Shown: one piece after another, positions 26,094 to 34,603 of the stretch | Position numbering within the stretch: the first letter of the stretch is position 1 | Layout of the letters: every line of letters begins with the position of its first letter | DNA from: an uncultured Porphyromonadaceae bacterium | GTDB taxonomy: Bacteria; Bacteroidota; Bacteroidia; Bacteroidales; Muribaculaceae | Reading direction: 5' to 3' | Length of the DNA stretch: 64,000 bases | Assembly: GCA_937921035.1 (NCBI GenBank) | Contig: CALEUL010000027.1 | Span: 1-64,000 of the forward strand | The notes under the pieces: model-generated | Told to the model about the DNA's origin: nothing | Databases searched by the model: none | What the model saw: only the letters and a program-made list of their open reading frames with translations | Translations under genes and position numbers: made by a program

Positions 26094-26834
26094 TTATAAT
26101 GTTTTCCTGAAAATCTGTTCCAGCAGGCGGGCACACTCCGTCATGGACGTCAGTTCCACATCGGCGCCGGCTTCCATAAGACATCCTTCGGGAATGGGGC
26201 CTGTACGCACTCCTATGGTAAAAACACCGGCACCAGAAGCCGCCTCAACTCCAAGAGGAGCATTGTCTATCGCAACGGCATAATCCGCAGCCACTCCGGC
26301 TTTCTCCAGTCCCATCAAGTACGGTTCCGGGTCCGGTTTACCGCGAAGTACGTCGCGCGATGTTACCCTATGCTCCGGAAGAAACGCGCCGGGATAGTCG
26401 CGCGCGAGCCTGTCTAAAATAGAAGCCTGTCCCGATCCTGTAACCAGTACGGCCTTTGCCCCAGCCGCCAGTACGACGTCTACAGCATCGTTTGCTCCCG
26501 CCATCATCGGCGGCTCGCCCATCGCATTAAAGAACACACATTTGCGGGCATACAGACGTTTTATATCCTCCTGTGTGGGTTTGTGTCCGAACTGTCTCAG
26601 GTACAATATCTCTAATGTAGAGGCGCCCGTTCGGCCTTCGTATGCGAAGAATTCGTCGGCAACGGCTTCAATACCGTTTTCGTCGCACATTTGCTTCCAG
26701 GCTACGGCGTGCCCGGGCATGGAGTCGTAGAGTACTCCGTCCATATCGAACATAACGGCCTGCGGGTGATGCAGGGTCTTGCCAGTACGGGCATTATAAT
26801 GTTCCAATGCTCTTTCCAATATATCTGCTGTCAT
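26094..26834 (-). CDS. HAD superfamily phosphatase, beta-phosphoglucomutase-like
   Basis: 246 residues. HAD motif I is AVMFDMDGVLYDSMPGH (nucleophile Asp and acid Asp at about 30 and 32), motif II is VLVTGSGQ, motif III is the Lys in RGKPDPEPY, and motif IV is AVAIDNAPLGVEAA. The helical cap (about 45-105) is of the PGM/phosphatase type. It probably dephosphorylates or isomerises a sugar phosphate; the substrate is unknown. It sits 2 bases after the AsmA-like gene. Confidence 0.88.
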   Translation of the reverse strand: MTADILERALEHYNARTGKTLHHPQAVMFDMDGVLYDSMPGHAVAWKQMCDENGIEAVADEFFAYEGRTGASTLEILYLRQFGHKPTQEDIKRLYARKCVFFNAMGEPPMMAGANDAVDVVLAAGAKAVLVTGSGQASILDRLARDYPGAFLPEHRVTSRDVLRGKPDPEPYLMGLEKAGVAADYAVAIDNAPLGVEAASGAGVFTIGVRTGPIPEGCLMEAGADVELTSMTECARLLEQIFRKTL

Positions 26835-26836
26835 AG

Positions 26837-29800
26837 TCAGTCTTTCTTTATCACTGCCTCGGAATTATCCTTGCTCTTTCTCTGCTTGTTCCTACCGCTC
26901 TTCTTTTCTTTCTTGCTGTCGGCAGACGTCTGCTGTTCGGGAGGAGCCTCCAACAGCCCTTCCCGTATAAGCATGGTGGAGTCGGCTGCTGTAAGAGCCG
27001 AATCGTCGGCTTCAAGTAATCCGGATGTCTCGGGGGAGTCCACATTAATTTTAGCGAAGCGCGAGTTGCTTACGCCGCGACGGAATACATTCTCTATCTG
27101 ACGTACAAGATTAACGCGGGCCGTATCGACAATGTTCACATTCTCGGCAACCATATTGTCCTTGAACTTAGCGCCCCCAAGACGTATTTTGTAGTTGTCC
27201 GGATTGCCCTTTATGTTTATGCCGAAGCGGAACGGAAGCGGCGATTTCAGCACCGAAATATGGTAGTTGAAATTCATCGCAAGGTCGTTGTGCCCAAGCA
27301 CACCCAGACGATAGCGGTCTATATCGAAACTGAACGGGAACAGCTGCAGCATATTGTTGCGCACAAGCATCTCCACGTTCATGTGCTTTATCTTGTTGTC
27401 GGCGCGGTCGCGGAAACGGAGCCATTTGCCCAGCGTAGCGTAAGTCTCAGGATTGATCAGGGCCAGGCTGTCGCCGGTAAGCCTTATGGCTGCGTCGAGT
27501 GTAGGGAGTTCCAGATTCATGCAGCTGTCGATGTCCACGGTTGCAGCAATATTCGCGTCTATGATGCCACTGAAATCGCGCAGCATGGGCACTATAGAAT
27601 CCACAGCCGGCACAAGGGAGAGGAAACGCTCGATACGGAAGCGGGCAAGCTCCAGACCGAGTCCGAACTGCATGTCGGACGGTTTGGGAGCATAGTACAG
27701 AGCCGAAAGAGACATACTTCCGGCATCGGAAATAGCCGACAGATTATGCAGGTTCACGGCGCCGTCGTACACCAGCATATCGCCGCTGAGGTGCTTCATG
27801 TCAAGGTCGGAATATATCAGTTTTCCAGCGCGGACAGAAAGCGTGGCGTCGATGTTGGTAGGCACTAACAGCGGCCCCACTGTATCGGCCTTCTGTGAGG
27901 CCATAGCATCCAACTGCTGTTCAATCTTGCTCTCGTCCATGTCCATATCGATACCTTTTGCACCGTGGCGCAGACTTTCGGCATACGCCGAGCCTGCGAA
28001 TGCGGCGGCGGCGAGCTGATTCACGTCGATGGTATCGCTGTTGATGTCAAAATTAATTTTGAGCCGATTGCGACCAGTACGCGACAGAAGGCTGCGCCGG
28101 ATGTCGGATATCAGGCCAGAGATATTAAAATCCGTGTGGCCGGCCTTGTAGCGCATACCGTTCAGCAGTACGGAATCGGTGCTGAACTTTATATCCAGAT
28201 GGCTTATCTGGTTGCGCAGAGGGAAATAAGGCGTGAGCAGACGTGCACGGTCTGTAACAAGCGTGCCATCCAGAACCCAGTTGGTCATGTACTTTCTCAA
28301 GCCGTTTGAGAGATCCCATTCTATTATTTCGGTATCCTCGGCAGTCATTTCGGTGCGCACGCGACGCTTGTGCCCCCTGTGGGCACGCCGTTTCTCTATA
28401 GCCAGACGCATCACCGAATCGGGCGACAACTCAGGATGACAGCGCTGAATGCTGTCGCTAATGTGCTTTATCTCTTTCATCCGCTTCGCACGGTCAGGAT
28501 TCAGATATGTTGTGGCGTGCAATGCAGCATCACGCATATTGAAACGCGTACTTTTGGAGCCTGCCGATATCCTGTCCAGATTAAGATCGGCCTTAATCAG
28601 AGGCATGTGCCTGTTACCCTGATAGCGCTGCACGCCAACGCGTCCAAGCAGCCCGCGTATGTACACACCGGCGCTGTCGGTAATGGACCGGACAGACAGC
28701 CGTCCAATTTTAAGACCGCCGCCTACAGGCACTACAACAGTGGTGTCGCGCGTAGGGGCGCTGTTCTCTACGCCCGCGCCAAGCGATAGGGCAGAGGCGT
28801 TGATGCTGACACCGTCGATAAGCACGCTTGCCGTATCTACCTTTATCATGGCGCCAAGCGACGGACGAACTGATTTGTCGCGGCTCTGTATCTGCGAGCC
28901 GAAACGTATTCCAAGGCCGTCCACAACGGCCATCATGGCAGTGTCTTCCGAAAGGAAGTACAGGTCCTTGCCGTCAAGCTTGCCACGCACGTCGAGCCTG
29001 TGAAAACGGTTTGCCTGGAACATGGAGGAAGTACCCTCCGCATCCAGAACGAAATCAAGGCGTCCGGTGAGGCTGCCGGGTATAAAACGCGTGAGCAGTG
29101 GCGGCAGACGGCGCAGGTCGATATTGCCTTTCAGCGCTACGTCGAAAGCCGGATCGGATATCAGTTGCGAGACGTCGCCGGAAAAATCGAGCGACGTAGC
29201 CGGCCCAGCTACACGGAATCGGCTGATATTCACTCTCGCCGAGTCTGCATCATTGCCGCGAAGCTCAACGGTACCTTCAAATATCAGCGAACGAATGTCG
29301 GTTTTGCCATAACGCATGACACACTCGGGTACCTCAACATTTACAGTAGCCCACGGAATGCTATCGGTTGCGGCACGGAATGGACGGTCGAGGCGCACAT
29401 CTGCCGCAATTGTGGCGTCTGTGGCGAAAAATGGGCTTATCAATCGATATTCCTTGAGCATTTCCGGTGGAAGCACCTGCAAGGCGTCGGTAACCGCAAA
29501 CGGGTCTATCCGCAGCTCGGCGCTGTTCACCACAAGAGTGCTGTCATATGTAAGTTCGGTTGCAAGAGTGGCCCGCAGGAAAGCGCCGTATACCGTAAAC
29601 TCCTCCAGAGCGAGCATTTCGGGCCGCTGAGGCTCCCAACGCACTTTACCGTCCAGACCGATACGCACATTGTCTATATTAATCAGTTTTGCGAACGGTC
29701 CTCCAAGTTGTCCGTCTGCTTTCAGAACATATCTCGGCGATGTCCTGCCGTCCACATACGCTTCGGAAAGCAGGAGCACCGACGCTTCAGCAGAATCCAC

Positions 29801-30352
29801 AGCGTTGAAATAGCGTATCTCACGAGGCTCCACAAACGAAAAGCGACTGATGGAGAACGGCGGAATAACCACTGCGTCGGTGCCGTCGGATTCGCTTTCC
29901 GACGGTCTGTATATATCAAAATTGCCTCGGCCCTTGCTGTCCAGCACAATATTTAACGCCGGCTGCACCAGCTCTACGTTGCCCACAGCAATCTCACCAC
30001 GCGTGAGCAATGGCAACAGGTCGACGCCGCCATCAAAACGCCGCAGAGTGAAAAGCGTATCGGCATAAGCCGGCAGTGCGGCGCGGTCGCTCTCTTTCAG
30101 GGCTCCGGATATAATTTCGAGAGAATCTATCTGTAGCCTCAGAACCGGAAACGCCGGTTCGAACGACAGCTCTACCCTGCCCACATTAACGCGAGCATCC
30201 AATGCCTTGTTGGCAAAGTTACTCACTATGGGAGTAAGCTTGTCGGGACTGAGAAGTTTAACACTGCAAACCAAGGCACCCGCAACAAACAGGACAAGCG
30301 CCATAACAGTCCACAGCAGAACAAAAAAGACATTGACAATCGCACGTTTCAT
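26837..30352 (-). CDS. Large AsmA-like envelope protein
   Basis: 1171 residues. One N-terminal membrane helix (about 6-31) is followed by an AsmA-type opening (LSPDKLTPIVSNFANKALDARV) and a very long beta-rich periplasmic region, with an AsmA_2-like C-terminal segment (about 800-1080, e.g. NINADSD-type strands and FRIERFLSLVP). The tail after 1110 is charged and disordered, ending in Lys/Ser-rich repeats. AsmA/TamB-type proteins bridge the two membranes, probably moving lipids. The start overlaps the DUF5715 lipoprotein gene by 4 bases, so they are probably coupled. Confidence 0.82.
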   Translation of the reverse strand: MKRAIVNVFFVLLWTVMALVLFVAGALVCSVKLLSPDKLTPIVSNFANKALDARVNVGRVELSFEPAFPVLRLQIDSLEIISGALKESDRAALPAYADTLFTLRRFDGGVDLLPLLTRGEIAVGNVELVQPALNIVLDSKGRGNFDIYRPSESESDGTDAVVIPPFSISRFSFVEPREIRYFNAVDSAEASVLLLSEAYVDGRTSPRYVLKADGQLGGPFAKLINIDNVRIGLDGKVRWEPQRPEMLALEEFTVYGAFLRATLATELTYDSTLVVNSAELRIDPFAVTDALQVLPPEMLKEYRLISPFFATDATIAADVRLDRPFRAATDSIPWATVNVEVPECVMRYGKTDIRSLIFEGTVELRGNDADSARVNISRFRVAGPATSLDFSGDVSQLISDPAFDVALKGNIDLRRLPPLLTRFIPGSLTGRLDFVLDAEGTSSMFQANRFHRLDVRGKLDGKDLYFLSEDTAMMAVVDGLGIRFGSQIQSRDKSVRPSLGAMIKVDTASVLIDGVSINASALSLGAGVENSAPTRDTTVVVPVGGGLKIGRLSVRSITDSAGVYIRGLLGRVGVQRYQGNRHMPLIKADLNLDRISAGSKSTRFNMRDAALHATTYLNPDRAKRMKEIKHISDSIQRCHPELSPDSVMRLAIEKRRAHRGHKRRVRTEMTAEDTEIIEWDLSNGLRKYMTNWVLDGTLVTDRARLLTPYFPLRNQISHLDIKFSTDSVLLNGMRYKAGHTDFNISGLISDIRRSLLSRTGRNRLKINFDINSDTIDVNQLAAAAFAGSAYAESLRHGAKGIDMDMDESKIEQQLDAMASQKADTVGPLLVPTNIDATLSVRAGKLIYSDLDMKHLSGDMLVYDGAVNLHNLSAISDAGSMSLSALYYAPKPSDMQFGLGLELARFRIERFLSLVPAVDSIVPMLRDFSGIIDANIAATVDIDSCMNLELPTLDAAIRLTGDSLALINPETYATLGKWLRFRDRADNKIKHMNVEMLVRNNMLQLFPFSFDIDRYRLGVLGHNDLAMNFNYHISVLKSPLPFRFGINIKGNPDNYKIRLGGAKFKDNMVAENVNIVDTARVNLVRQIENVFRRGVSNSRFAKINVDSPETSGLLEADDSALTAADSTMLIREGLLEAPPEQQTSADSKKEKKSGRNKQRKSKDNSEAVIKKD

Positions 30353-31116
30353 ATAGTATCGGTGGCTGTTACGTGGAAACAGGCCTGACGGTATTCATAT
30401 TTCACCAGACAACGTTTTTCCCGTCGCAGGTCGTATATTATCTCGGCAAGGAGATTTTTCAAATCTTCGAATGTGCGGCGTGTTGCCCGGGAATCGTCGC
30501 AAATGAATTTGGAGTAGCTAATATCGAAAGTTGTACCATATCGGTGCGCACTCACAGAGGTGGCGTTGCGGTTGACGCGCCGCAGTTTGCCCACGGTGGC
30601 GTCGGTACGCAGCAGGCTCGTAACCTTGAGTCTGTACTCACCGCCTCCGCGAACCCGCAGACTGTCGCGGAAACGGCGTCCTATGTCGTGCAGCAACCCG
30701 GCAGCCGGACGAGTGAGGTACGGATAGGAATGAGTAAGTTCGTCGATAAACATCGTGCTATCCGACCGCACTTCCACAATATTTTCAGTGTTACGCCATG
30801 CGTCGGCTACGCAAGACACCGGTTTTATACCGCCGGCACGGGCATACCTCAGATGGTCCTCGTTGATATCGTTGAAAAGGCGTGCCAACGGTATACGCGG
30901 CACATTGATTCGCATGCGCTCGCAACCGGCATCCGGGGCCGTATCGCGTACGATTTCGTAGACGTTGCTCGTGGAATCGGCAAGAAGCTCAGCCAGACGG
31001 ACGTCTACATCGCCTCTTCCGCCGCACGAATGGCATGCGAAGAAAAGACCGACAGTCAGCATAAGGCCGGCCACCCGTCGAAGCAGTCTACAAGAGTGAT
31101 AATGTGATGATCGCAA
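30349..31116 (-). CDS. DUF5715-type lipoprotein with an M15-like zinc motif
   Basis: 255 residues. A lipobox-like FFAC (about residue 27) follows a basic and hydrophobic N-terminus. The core has VTSLLRTDATVGKLRRVN and SAHRYGTTFDISYS, which is the S-x-H-x-x-G-x-x-x-D pattern of M15/VanY-type D,D- or L,D-carboxypeptidases; a further HVTAT near the C-terminus could supply the last ligand. It is therefore a candidate peptidoglycan peptidase in the periplasm. It lies 3 bases after the TM2 gene and overlaps the AsmA-like gene by 4. Confidence 0.75.
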   Translation of the reverse strand: MRSSHYHSCRLLRRVAGLMLTVGLFFACHSCGGRGDVDVRLAELLADSTSNVYEIVRDTAPDAGCERMRINVPRIPLARLFNDINEDHLRYARAGGIKPVSCVADAWRNTENIVEVRSDSTMFIDELTHSYPYLTRPAAGLLHDIGRRFRDSLRVRGGGEYRLKVTSLLRTDATVGKLRRVNRNATSVSAHRYGTTFDISYSKFICDDSRATRRTFEDLKNLLAEIIYDLRREKRCLVKYEYRQACFHVTATDTI

Positions 31117-31119
31117 TGG

Positions 31120-31509
31120 TCAGAAAAGTGGGAATGAGGACTGGGTAGTTACGTACTTCTGACGGAACTGTTCGTTGGTCATAGTGAACATCAGAATACC
31201 CTGGATAAGTGGTACAATCTCCCACAGACCGCAGGTAACCAGCGTTAAAAGAATGGACAGTATTCCAGCCGTGGTCTTGCCCAGATAAAAGTATTGTATG
31301 CCCAAAGCGCCCAACAGAATAGCAAACAGGGCTGCCACACCGCGCGTTTTGCCTTCGGGGCCGCACGGGGCGAAAGGATCATCCGTCATGGATGCCGGCG
31401 GTGGAGTGGGTCGGCTGTCGTCGTTGAAAGCGTAGCCGCATTTGGAACAATATGATGCATCGCTGTTGACATACGAGTGGCAGTGCGGACATTGTTTCAT
31501 CATTTCCAT
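31120..31509 (-). CDS. Zinc-ribbon TM2-domain protein
   Basis: 129 residues. The N-terminus is a zinc ribbon, CPHCHSYVNSDASYCSKCG (four cysteines), then a Pro-rich linker, then a TM2 domain of two helices: GVAALFAILLGALGIQYFYLG and GILSILLTLVTCGLWEIVPLIQGI. It is an inner-membrane protein of unknown function. Two further methionines at residues 3 and 4 are equally possible starts. Confidence 0.85.
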   Translation of the reverse strand: MEMMKQCPHCHSYVNSDASYCSKCGYAFNDDSRPTPPPASMTDDPFAPCGPEGKTRGVAALFAILLGALGIQYFYLGKTTAGILSILLTLVTCGLWEIVPLIQGILMFTMTNEQFRQKYVTTQSSFPLF

Positions 31510-31543
31510 AACAAATTATATTTTGTAGGGATTAATAATCTGA

Positions 31544-32005
31544 TCAGTCATCGATAGGCACTTTGCCGTAGTGCAGACGGTACATAAGCGCCGTAAGGTC
31601 GATAATCGGCAGAGGCGCGTTGCGCAGCTTTGTACCGGCGGTACGCACGGCAACAACACCGCGGAGGGCGCCTACGGCAATGCCGAGCATGGTCATCATA
31701 AGCTGACCGGCGACAACAACCTCTCCGTTCTGCACCACAATGTGCTGGCGCAGATTCTCTATCTCGAAGGTGGCTACCACCGAGCTTACAAGAATACGAG
31801 TGCGTATATAGCCTATCTCGGCTATATAAGAACAACTTACAACAAGGCTGATAAGGGAACGCTCGATATCGGGCACAACACGGACGTTCATATCCACATT
31901 CACTGTCTGGTTGCCCATGCGCCGCAGTGCGCTGCGGTTCAAAACGGTGGCATCGGGAACTTCGTTCACCGACACCAATGTTACTTTTACGTGGCTTTCT
32001 TCCAT
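31544..32005 (-). CDS. Conserved-looking protein of unknown function, possibly SecB-like fold
   Basis: 153 residues from the ATG at 32005; a longer start at 32050 would fall on the promoter. It is predicted mostly beta, for example HVKVTLVSVNEVPD, VNVDMNVRVVPD and SSVVATFEIENL, ending in a helix and the hydrophobic LRNAPLPIIDLTALM. The layout of long strands, then a small-residue-rich helix with R-G-V, then L-P-I-I-D, recalls SecB-related chaperones, but this is only an impression. No cysteine apart from one, no signal peptide. First gene of the run toward aroB, 34 bases before the TM2 gene. Confidence 0.6.
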   Translation of the reverse strand: MEESHVKVTLVSVNEVPDATVLNRSALRRMGNQTVNVDMNVRVVPDIERSLISLVVSCSYIAEIGYIRTRILVSSVVATFEIENLRQHIVVQNGEVVVAGQLMMTMLGIAVGALRGVVAVRTAGTKLRNAPLPIIDLTALMYRLHYGKVPIDD

Positions 32006-32049
32006 ACTTATTAAACGCCTTGAAGATTGGAGTGGTTGATTGAGTATCA

Positions 32050-32081
32050 CAAAAGTACAAAATTTTATAATATCAACCCAA
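32050..32081 (-). promoter_or_regulatory. Promoter of the TM2/AsmA/aroB gene run
   Basis: -7 TACTTTTG (32050-32057, minus strand) and a TTG at 32079-32081 with a 21-base spacer. It supports the start at 32005 for the first gene. Confidence 0.6.
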
Positions 32082-32099
32082 TTTTTCTGCTAAGAAGTG

Positions 32100-32476
32100 G
32101 AGGAAGGGTATGTGGGGAGAGCAGAAAGGAGCATTGGGTGTGGCGGCATCCTGCCGCCAACCGAGTGGAATGAGGAAAGAGGGCGGAGTGTTGAGTGGGA
32201 GCATGCCGAAGGCATGCTGAGGCAGTCACAGACTGCTACTAACCCTGGAATAAGCGTTGCGTTTCCAGGGCACACAGCTAATAATCAATATTTTTCCCGA
32301 CGGGAATACACTGACCAGCCATGCGATTAGACTGTCAATGTATTCCCGACGGGAAACATCTGGATTTCAGTTTTTTACCCCGGAAATATTTCCGGGGTTA
32401 GAAGCGGCTTTCAGCCGCCTTGGTTTACCTCCGGAAAACCACAGCCTCTCCGCTCCCCACTCTCCACTAAGAACTC
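32100..32476. repeat. Palindromic mosaic repeat, copy A
   Basis: A gene-free stretch made almost wholly of short palindromes: 32142-32158, 32201-32217, 32222-32236, 32243-32270, TTCCCGACGGGAA twice (32294-32306 and 32343-32355), 32377-32398 and 32402-32421. A purine-rich edge like GTGGGGAGAG starts it and its approximate inverse, CTCCCCACTCTCCAC style sequence, ends it. The same blocks recur in the same order and orientation at 34255-34590. It may be a non-autonomous mobile element or an intergenic repeat family of the host. Confidence 0.75.
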
Positions 32477-33793
32477 CTACTGAAGCTTGAAGCTCATGGG
32501 CAGCATAAACTGGCAGGCCACCTTCTTGCCGCCTTTCTCGCCGGGTATCCAACGAGGCATCAGTTTAGCTACACGGACAGCCTCGGCATCAATAGCCGGA
32601 CATACGGATTTCATCACGCTAATATCGGTTACGGTGCCGTCGGGCTGAATCGTGAACTTTACGGCTACACGGCCTTGAATGCTGTCGTTCACCGCGGCTT
32701 CGGGATATTTGATATTATCCGCCAGAAATTTATACATGGCGGCCTCTCCTCCCGGATATTTAGGCATTACGTCAGGAGATGCCTCTCCGGCTTTTTCTTC
32801 GACTGTTTCAACCGCAACTACGCCGTGTTCGCGTTTCTCTTGATTTATCGCACGGTTTTCAGTAACTTTGCCGTTGCCCACGAATGCGTTGGAACGAAGG
32901 GTAAGTTCGGCGGAGGCTGTGCTGTCGATAGCGCGGCTGACCGACGGCACGTTTACAAGGGCGAGTGCCAGGGCTACTGCCGGCACGATTGCCAGTGCGC
33001 GGCTACGGCGCACGGCAGATGTCTTTTGATTGTACATCATAGTGATACGTTTTTTAAGATTACTGTGATTCAGGCTGTTGGCGAGCGACGGGAATCTAAC
33101 GCCCACAGCCTTTTTTATTAACAGAAGTTGATATTGCCTGGCATTTATCCCGGAGGCCAGCACATGACTGTCGGCCTGGTATTCGTGCACCGATTTCAGT
33201 TCGGACATCATGAGCCACGACGCAGGATTATACCACAGCACAATGCACGCAGCCTGCGCAAGGAGCAGATCGGCAAAATGCAGACAGGCAATATGGGCTT
33301 GTTCATGGCTCAGAATCATGGCGGCGGTTTCCTTGTCCTCGTTGCGGTTCATAACCACATATCTGCCCCAGCTGAAGGGAGCGATGCCATCGCGGTCTAT
33401 CAGCACAAGGGTAGAGCCGTGGCCATATATCTTCTCACCGGAAGCAATCAGCCGGCGCAGCCTGACAGCGACAGCAATAGTCCATAGGGCGGTAACGCAC
33501 ATTCCAACCATATAAATCCACAAGAGCACTGTAGCCCACGGGAACATCGAGGCTTCCGGTGCCGCGAGAATTGTCGCAGCGGCTCCGTCGATTTCTATGC
33601 CTACCGGCACTGCCGTGGTGGTGCTCCATGCGCACAGCACCGGCCATGCAGCGAACGACACGACATATATGGAAAGCAACACGGCGCGGTTGAAAGCGGG
33701 CTGATTCTCGGTCGAAAGCAGCCATTTGTAAATTATATACGATGCGAACAGCACCACACCGGCCACAAAAGTATATACAGCAAAAGGTCCCAT
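32477..33793 (-). CDS. BlaR1/MecR1-type M56 metallopeptidase with C-terminal TonB domain
   Basis: 438 residues. Four membrane helices (about 5-25, 38-56, 85-110, 172-192). The M56 zinc site is SHEQAH (163-167) with Glu204 in SVHEYQAD. A further hydrophobic segment lies near 265-285, and the last 85 or so residues are a TonB_C domain (YPGGEAAMYKFL, RVAVKFTIQPDGTV, ending in FKLQ). Instead of the penicillin-binding sensor of BlaR1 it carries TonB_C, so it probably senses or contacts an envelope component. The gene begins 5 bases after the BlaI-type repressor, the presumed target. Confidence 0.88.
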   Translation of the reverse strand: MGPFAVYTFVAGVVLFASYIIYKWLLSTENQPAFNRAVLLSIYVVSFAAWPVLCAWSTTTAVPVGIEIDGAAATILAAPEASMFPWATVLLWIYMVGMCVTALWTIAVAVRLRRLIASGEKIYGHGSTLVLIDRDGIAPFSWGRYVVMNRNEDKETAAMILSHEQAHIACLHFADLLLAQAACIVLWYNPASWLMMSELKSVHEYQADSHVLASGINARQYQLLLIKKAVGVRFPSLANSLNHSNLKKRITMMYNQKTSAVRRSRALAIVPAVALALALVNVPSVSRAIDSTASAELTLRSNAFVGNGKVTENRAINQEKREHGVVAVETVEEKAGEASPDVMPKYPGGEAAMYKFLADNIKYPEAAVNDSIQGRVAVKFTIQPDGTVTDISVMKSVCPAIDAEAVRVAKLMPRWIPGEKGGKKVACQFMLPMSFKLQ

Positions 33794-33798
33794 AGCAG

Positions 33799-34185
33799 TC
33801 AGGACTTATCTCCTTTTTCAACCATTTCTATAATCTCGCGAAGCTCCTCCACAGAAAGTTTCTCCTCTTTGACGAGAGCCGAAACAGCAGCACGAGCCGA
33901 ACCGTCGAAAAAGCTTTTTATAACCTGTGCGAGCGAACGCTCGGCAAAATCGGATGCCTGAGCAATGGCAAAATACAGGTGCGAGCCACTGATAGATTCG
34001 TGGCCTACGTATCCCTTGTCCTCAAGGATACGCACAGTGGTGGATACGGTGTTGAAATGCGGTTTGGGGTCAGGATAGCCTTCAACCATCTGACGCACAT
34101 ACAACGGGCCCTGTTTCCAGAGCATTCCCATAATCTCAGTCTCACGGTCGCTGAGTTTCGGATATCGTGATTTAGGTCTTGCCAT
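33799..34185 (-). CDS. BlaI/MecI/CopY family repressor
   Basis: 128 residues. The winged helix domain (LSDREIEIM-like LSDRETEIMGMLWKQG, then FNTVSTTVRILEDKGYVGHE as recognition helix and wing) is followed by a dimerisation helix region (SLAQVIKSFFDG, LVKEEKLSVEELREII). It should bind dyads near its own promoter (34187-34200 and 34219-34232) and be inactivated by the M56 protease of the next gene. No beta-lactamase gene is near, so the regulon is unknown. Confidence 0.92.
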   Translation of the reverse strand: MARPKSRYPKLSDRETEIMGMLWKQGPLYVRQMVEGYPDPKPHFNTVSTTVRILEDKGYVGHESISGSHLYFAIAQASDFAERSLAQVIKSFFDGSARAAVSALVKEEKLSVEELREIIEMVEKGDKS

Positions 34186-34186
34186 A

Positions 34187-34200
34187 ACTAAAATATTAGT
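34187..34200. promoter_or_regulatory. Putative BlaI operator, promoter-proximal
   Basis: Inverted repeat ACTAAAATATTAGT ends 1 base before the start codon of the repressor gene. It has the same half-site, ACTAA/TTAGT, as the second dyad at 34219-34232, with centres 32 bases apart, about three helical turns. Confidence 0.65.
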
Positions 34201-34208
34201 TTACTCCG

Positions 34209-34240
34209 CAAAAGTAAAACTAATAATTTAGTTTGCCAAA
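34209..34240 (-). promoter_or_regulatory. Promoter of the BlaI/M56 operon
   Basis: -33 TTTG (34237-34240), 20-base spacer and -7 TACTTTTG (34209-34216), all on the minus strand. The two ACTAA/TTAGT dyads flank the -7 box. Confidence 0.8.
34219..34232. promoter_or_regulatory. Putative BlaI operator, in the promoter spacer
   Basis: Inverted repeat ACTAATAATTTAGT between the -33 and -7 boxes. A repressor bound here would exclude RNA polymerase. Confidence 0.65.
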
Positions 34241-34254
34241 TTTTTTGAGGAAAA

Positions 34255-34590
34255 AGTGGAGAGCGAAGTGTGGAGAGTGGAGAGAGTGGAGAGACCATTT
34301 TTAGGAGAGTGAGTGCAGAGGCAGTCGCAGACTGCTAATAACCCTGGAATAGCGCAGCGTTTCCAGGGTAGCTGCTAATAATAAACATTTCCCGACGGGA
34401 ATACACTGACGAGCCATGCAATTAGGCTGTATTCCCGCTGGGAAACATATGATTTTTCTGGATTTACCACGGATAGGTTTCCGTGGGTTAAAGCGGGCGC
34501 CTTAGCTTACCTCAGGCAATACCCTCTGCACTCCACTCGATTGGCGGCAGGATGCCGCCACCCCCGGTCTCCTTTTCGCTCTCCAATAAC
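34255..34590. repeat. Palindromic mosaic repeat, copy B
   Basis: Shares with copy A, in the same order: GCAGTCGCAGACTGC (34321-34335), CCCTGGAA...TTCCAGGG (34342-34368), TTCCCGACGGGAA (34389-34401), the linker ACACTGAC-GAGCCATGC-ATTAG, TTCCCGCTGGGAA (34432-34444), and a hairpin at 34466-34488. The latter stem reads CCACGG/CCGTGG where copy A reads CCCCGG/CCGGGG, a compensated change. It opens with GTGGAGAG repeats and ends near CACTCCAC; the GGCGGCAGGATGCCGCC block, at the front in copy A, is at the back here. Confidence 0.75.
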
Positions 34591-34603
34591 GTCGATATAC
34601 AAA

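Noticed and set aside
32243..32421. Considered as a CRISPR-like array
   Set aside because: The blocks are different palindromes, not one repeat with unique spacers, and no cas genes are near.
32097..32490. Short open frames across the palindromic mosaic
   Set aside because: They follow the repeat blocks and encode only repeat-derived peptides; the region reads as structured repeat DNA.
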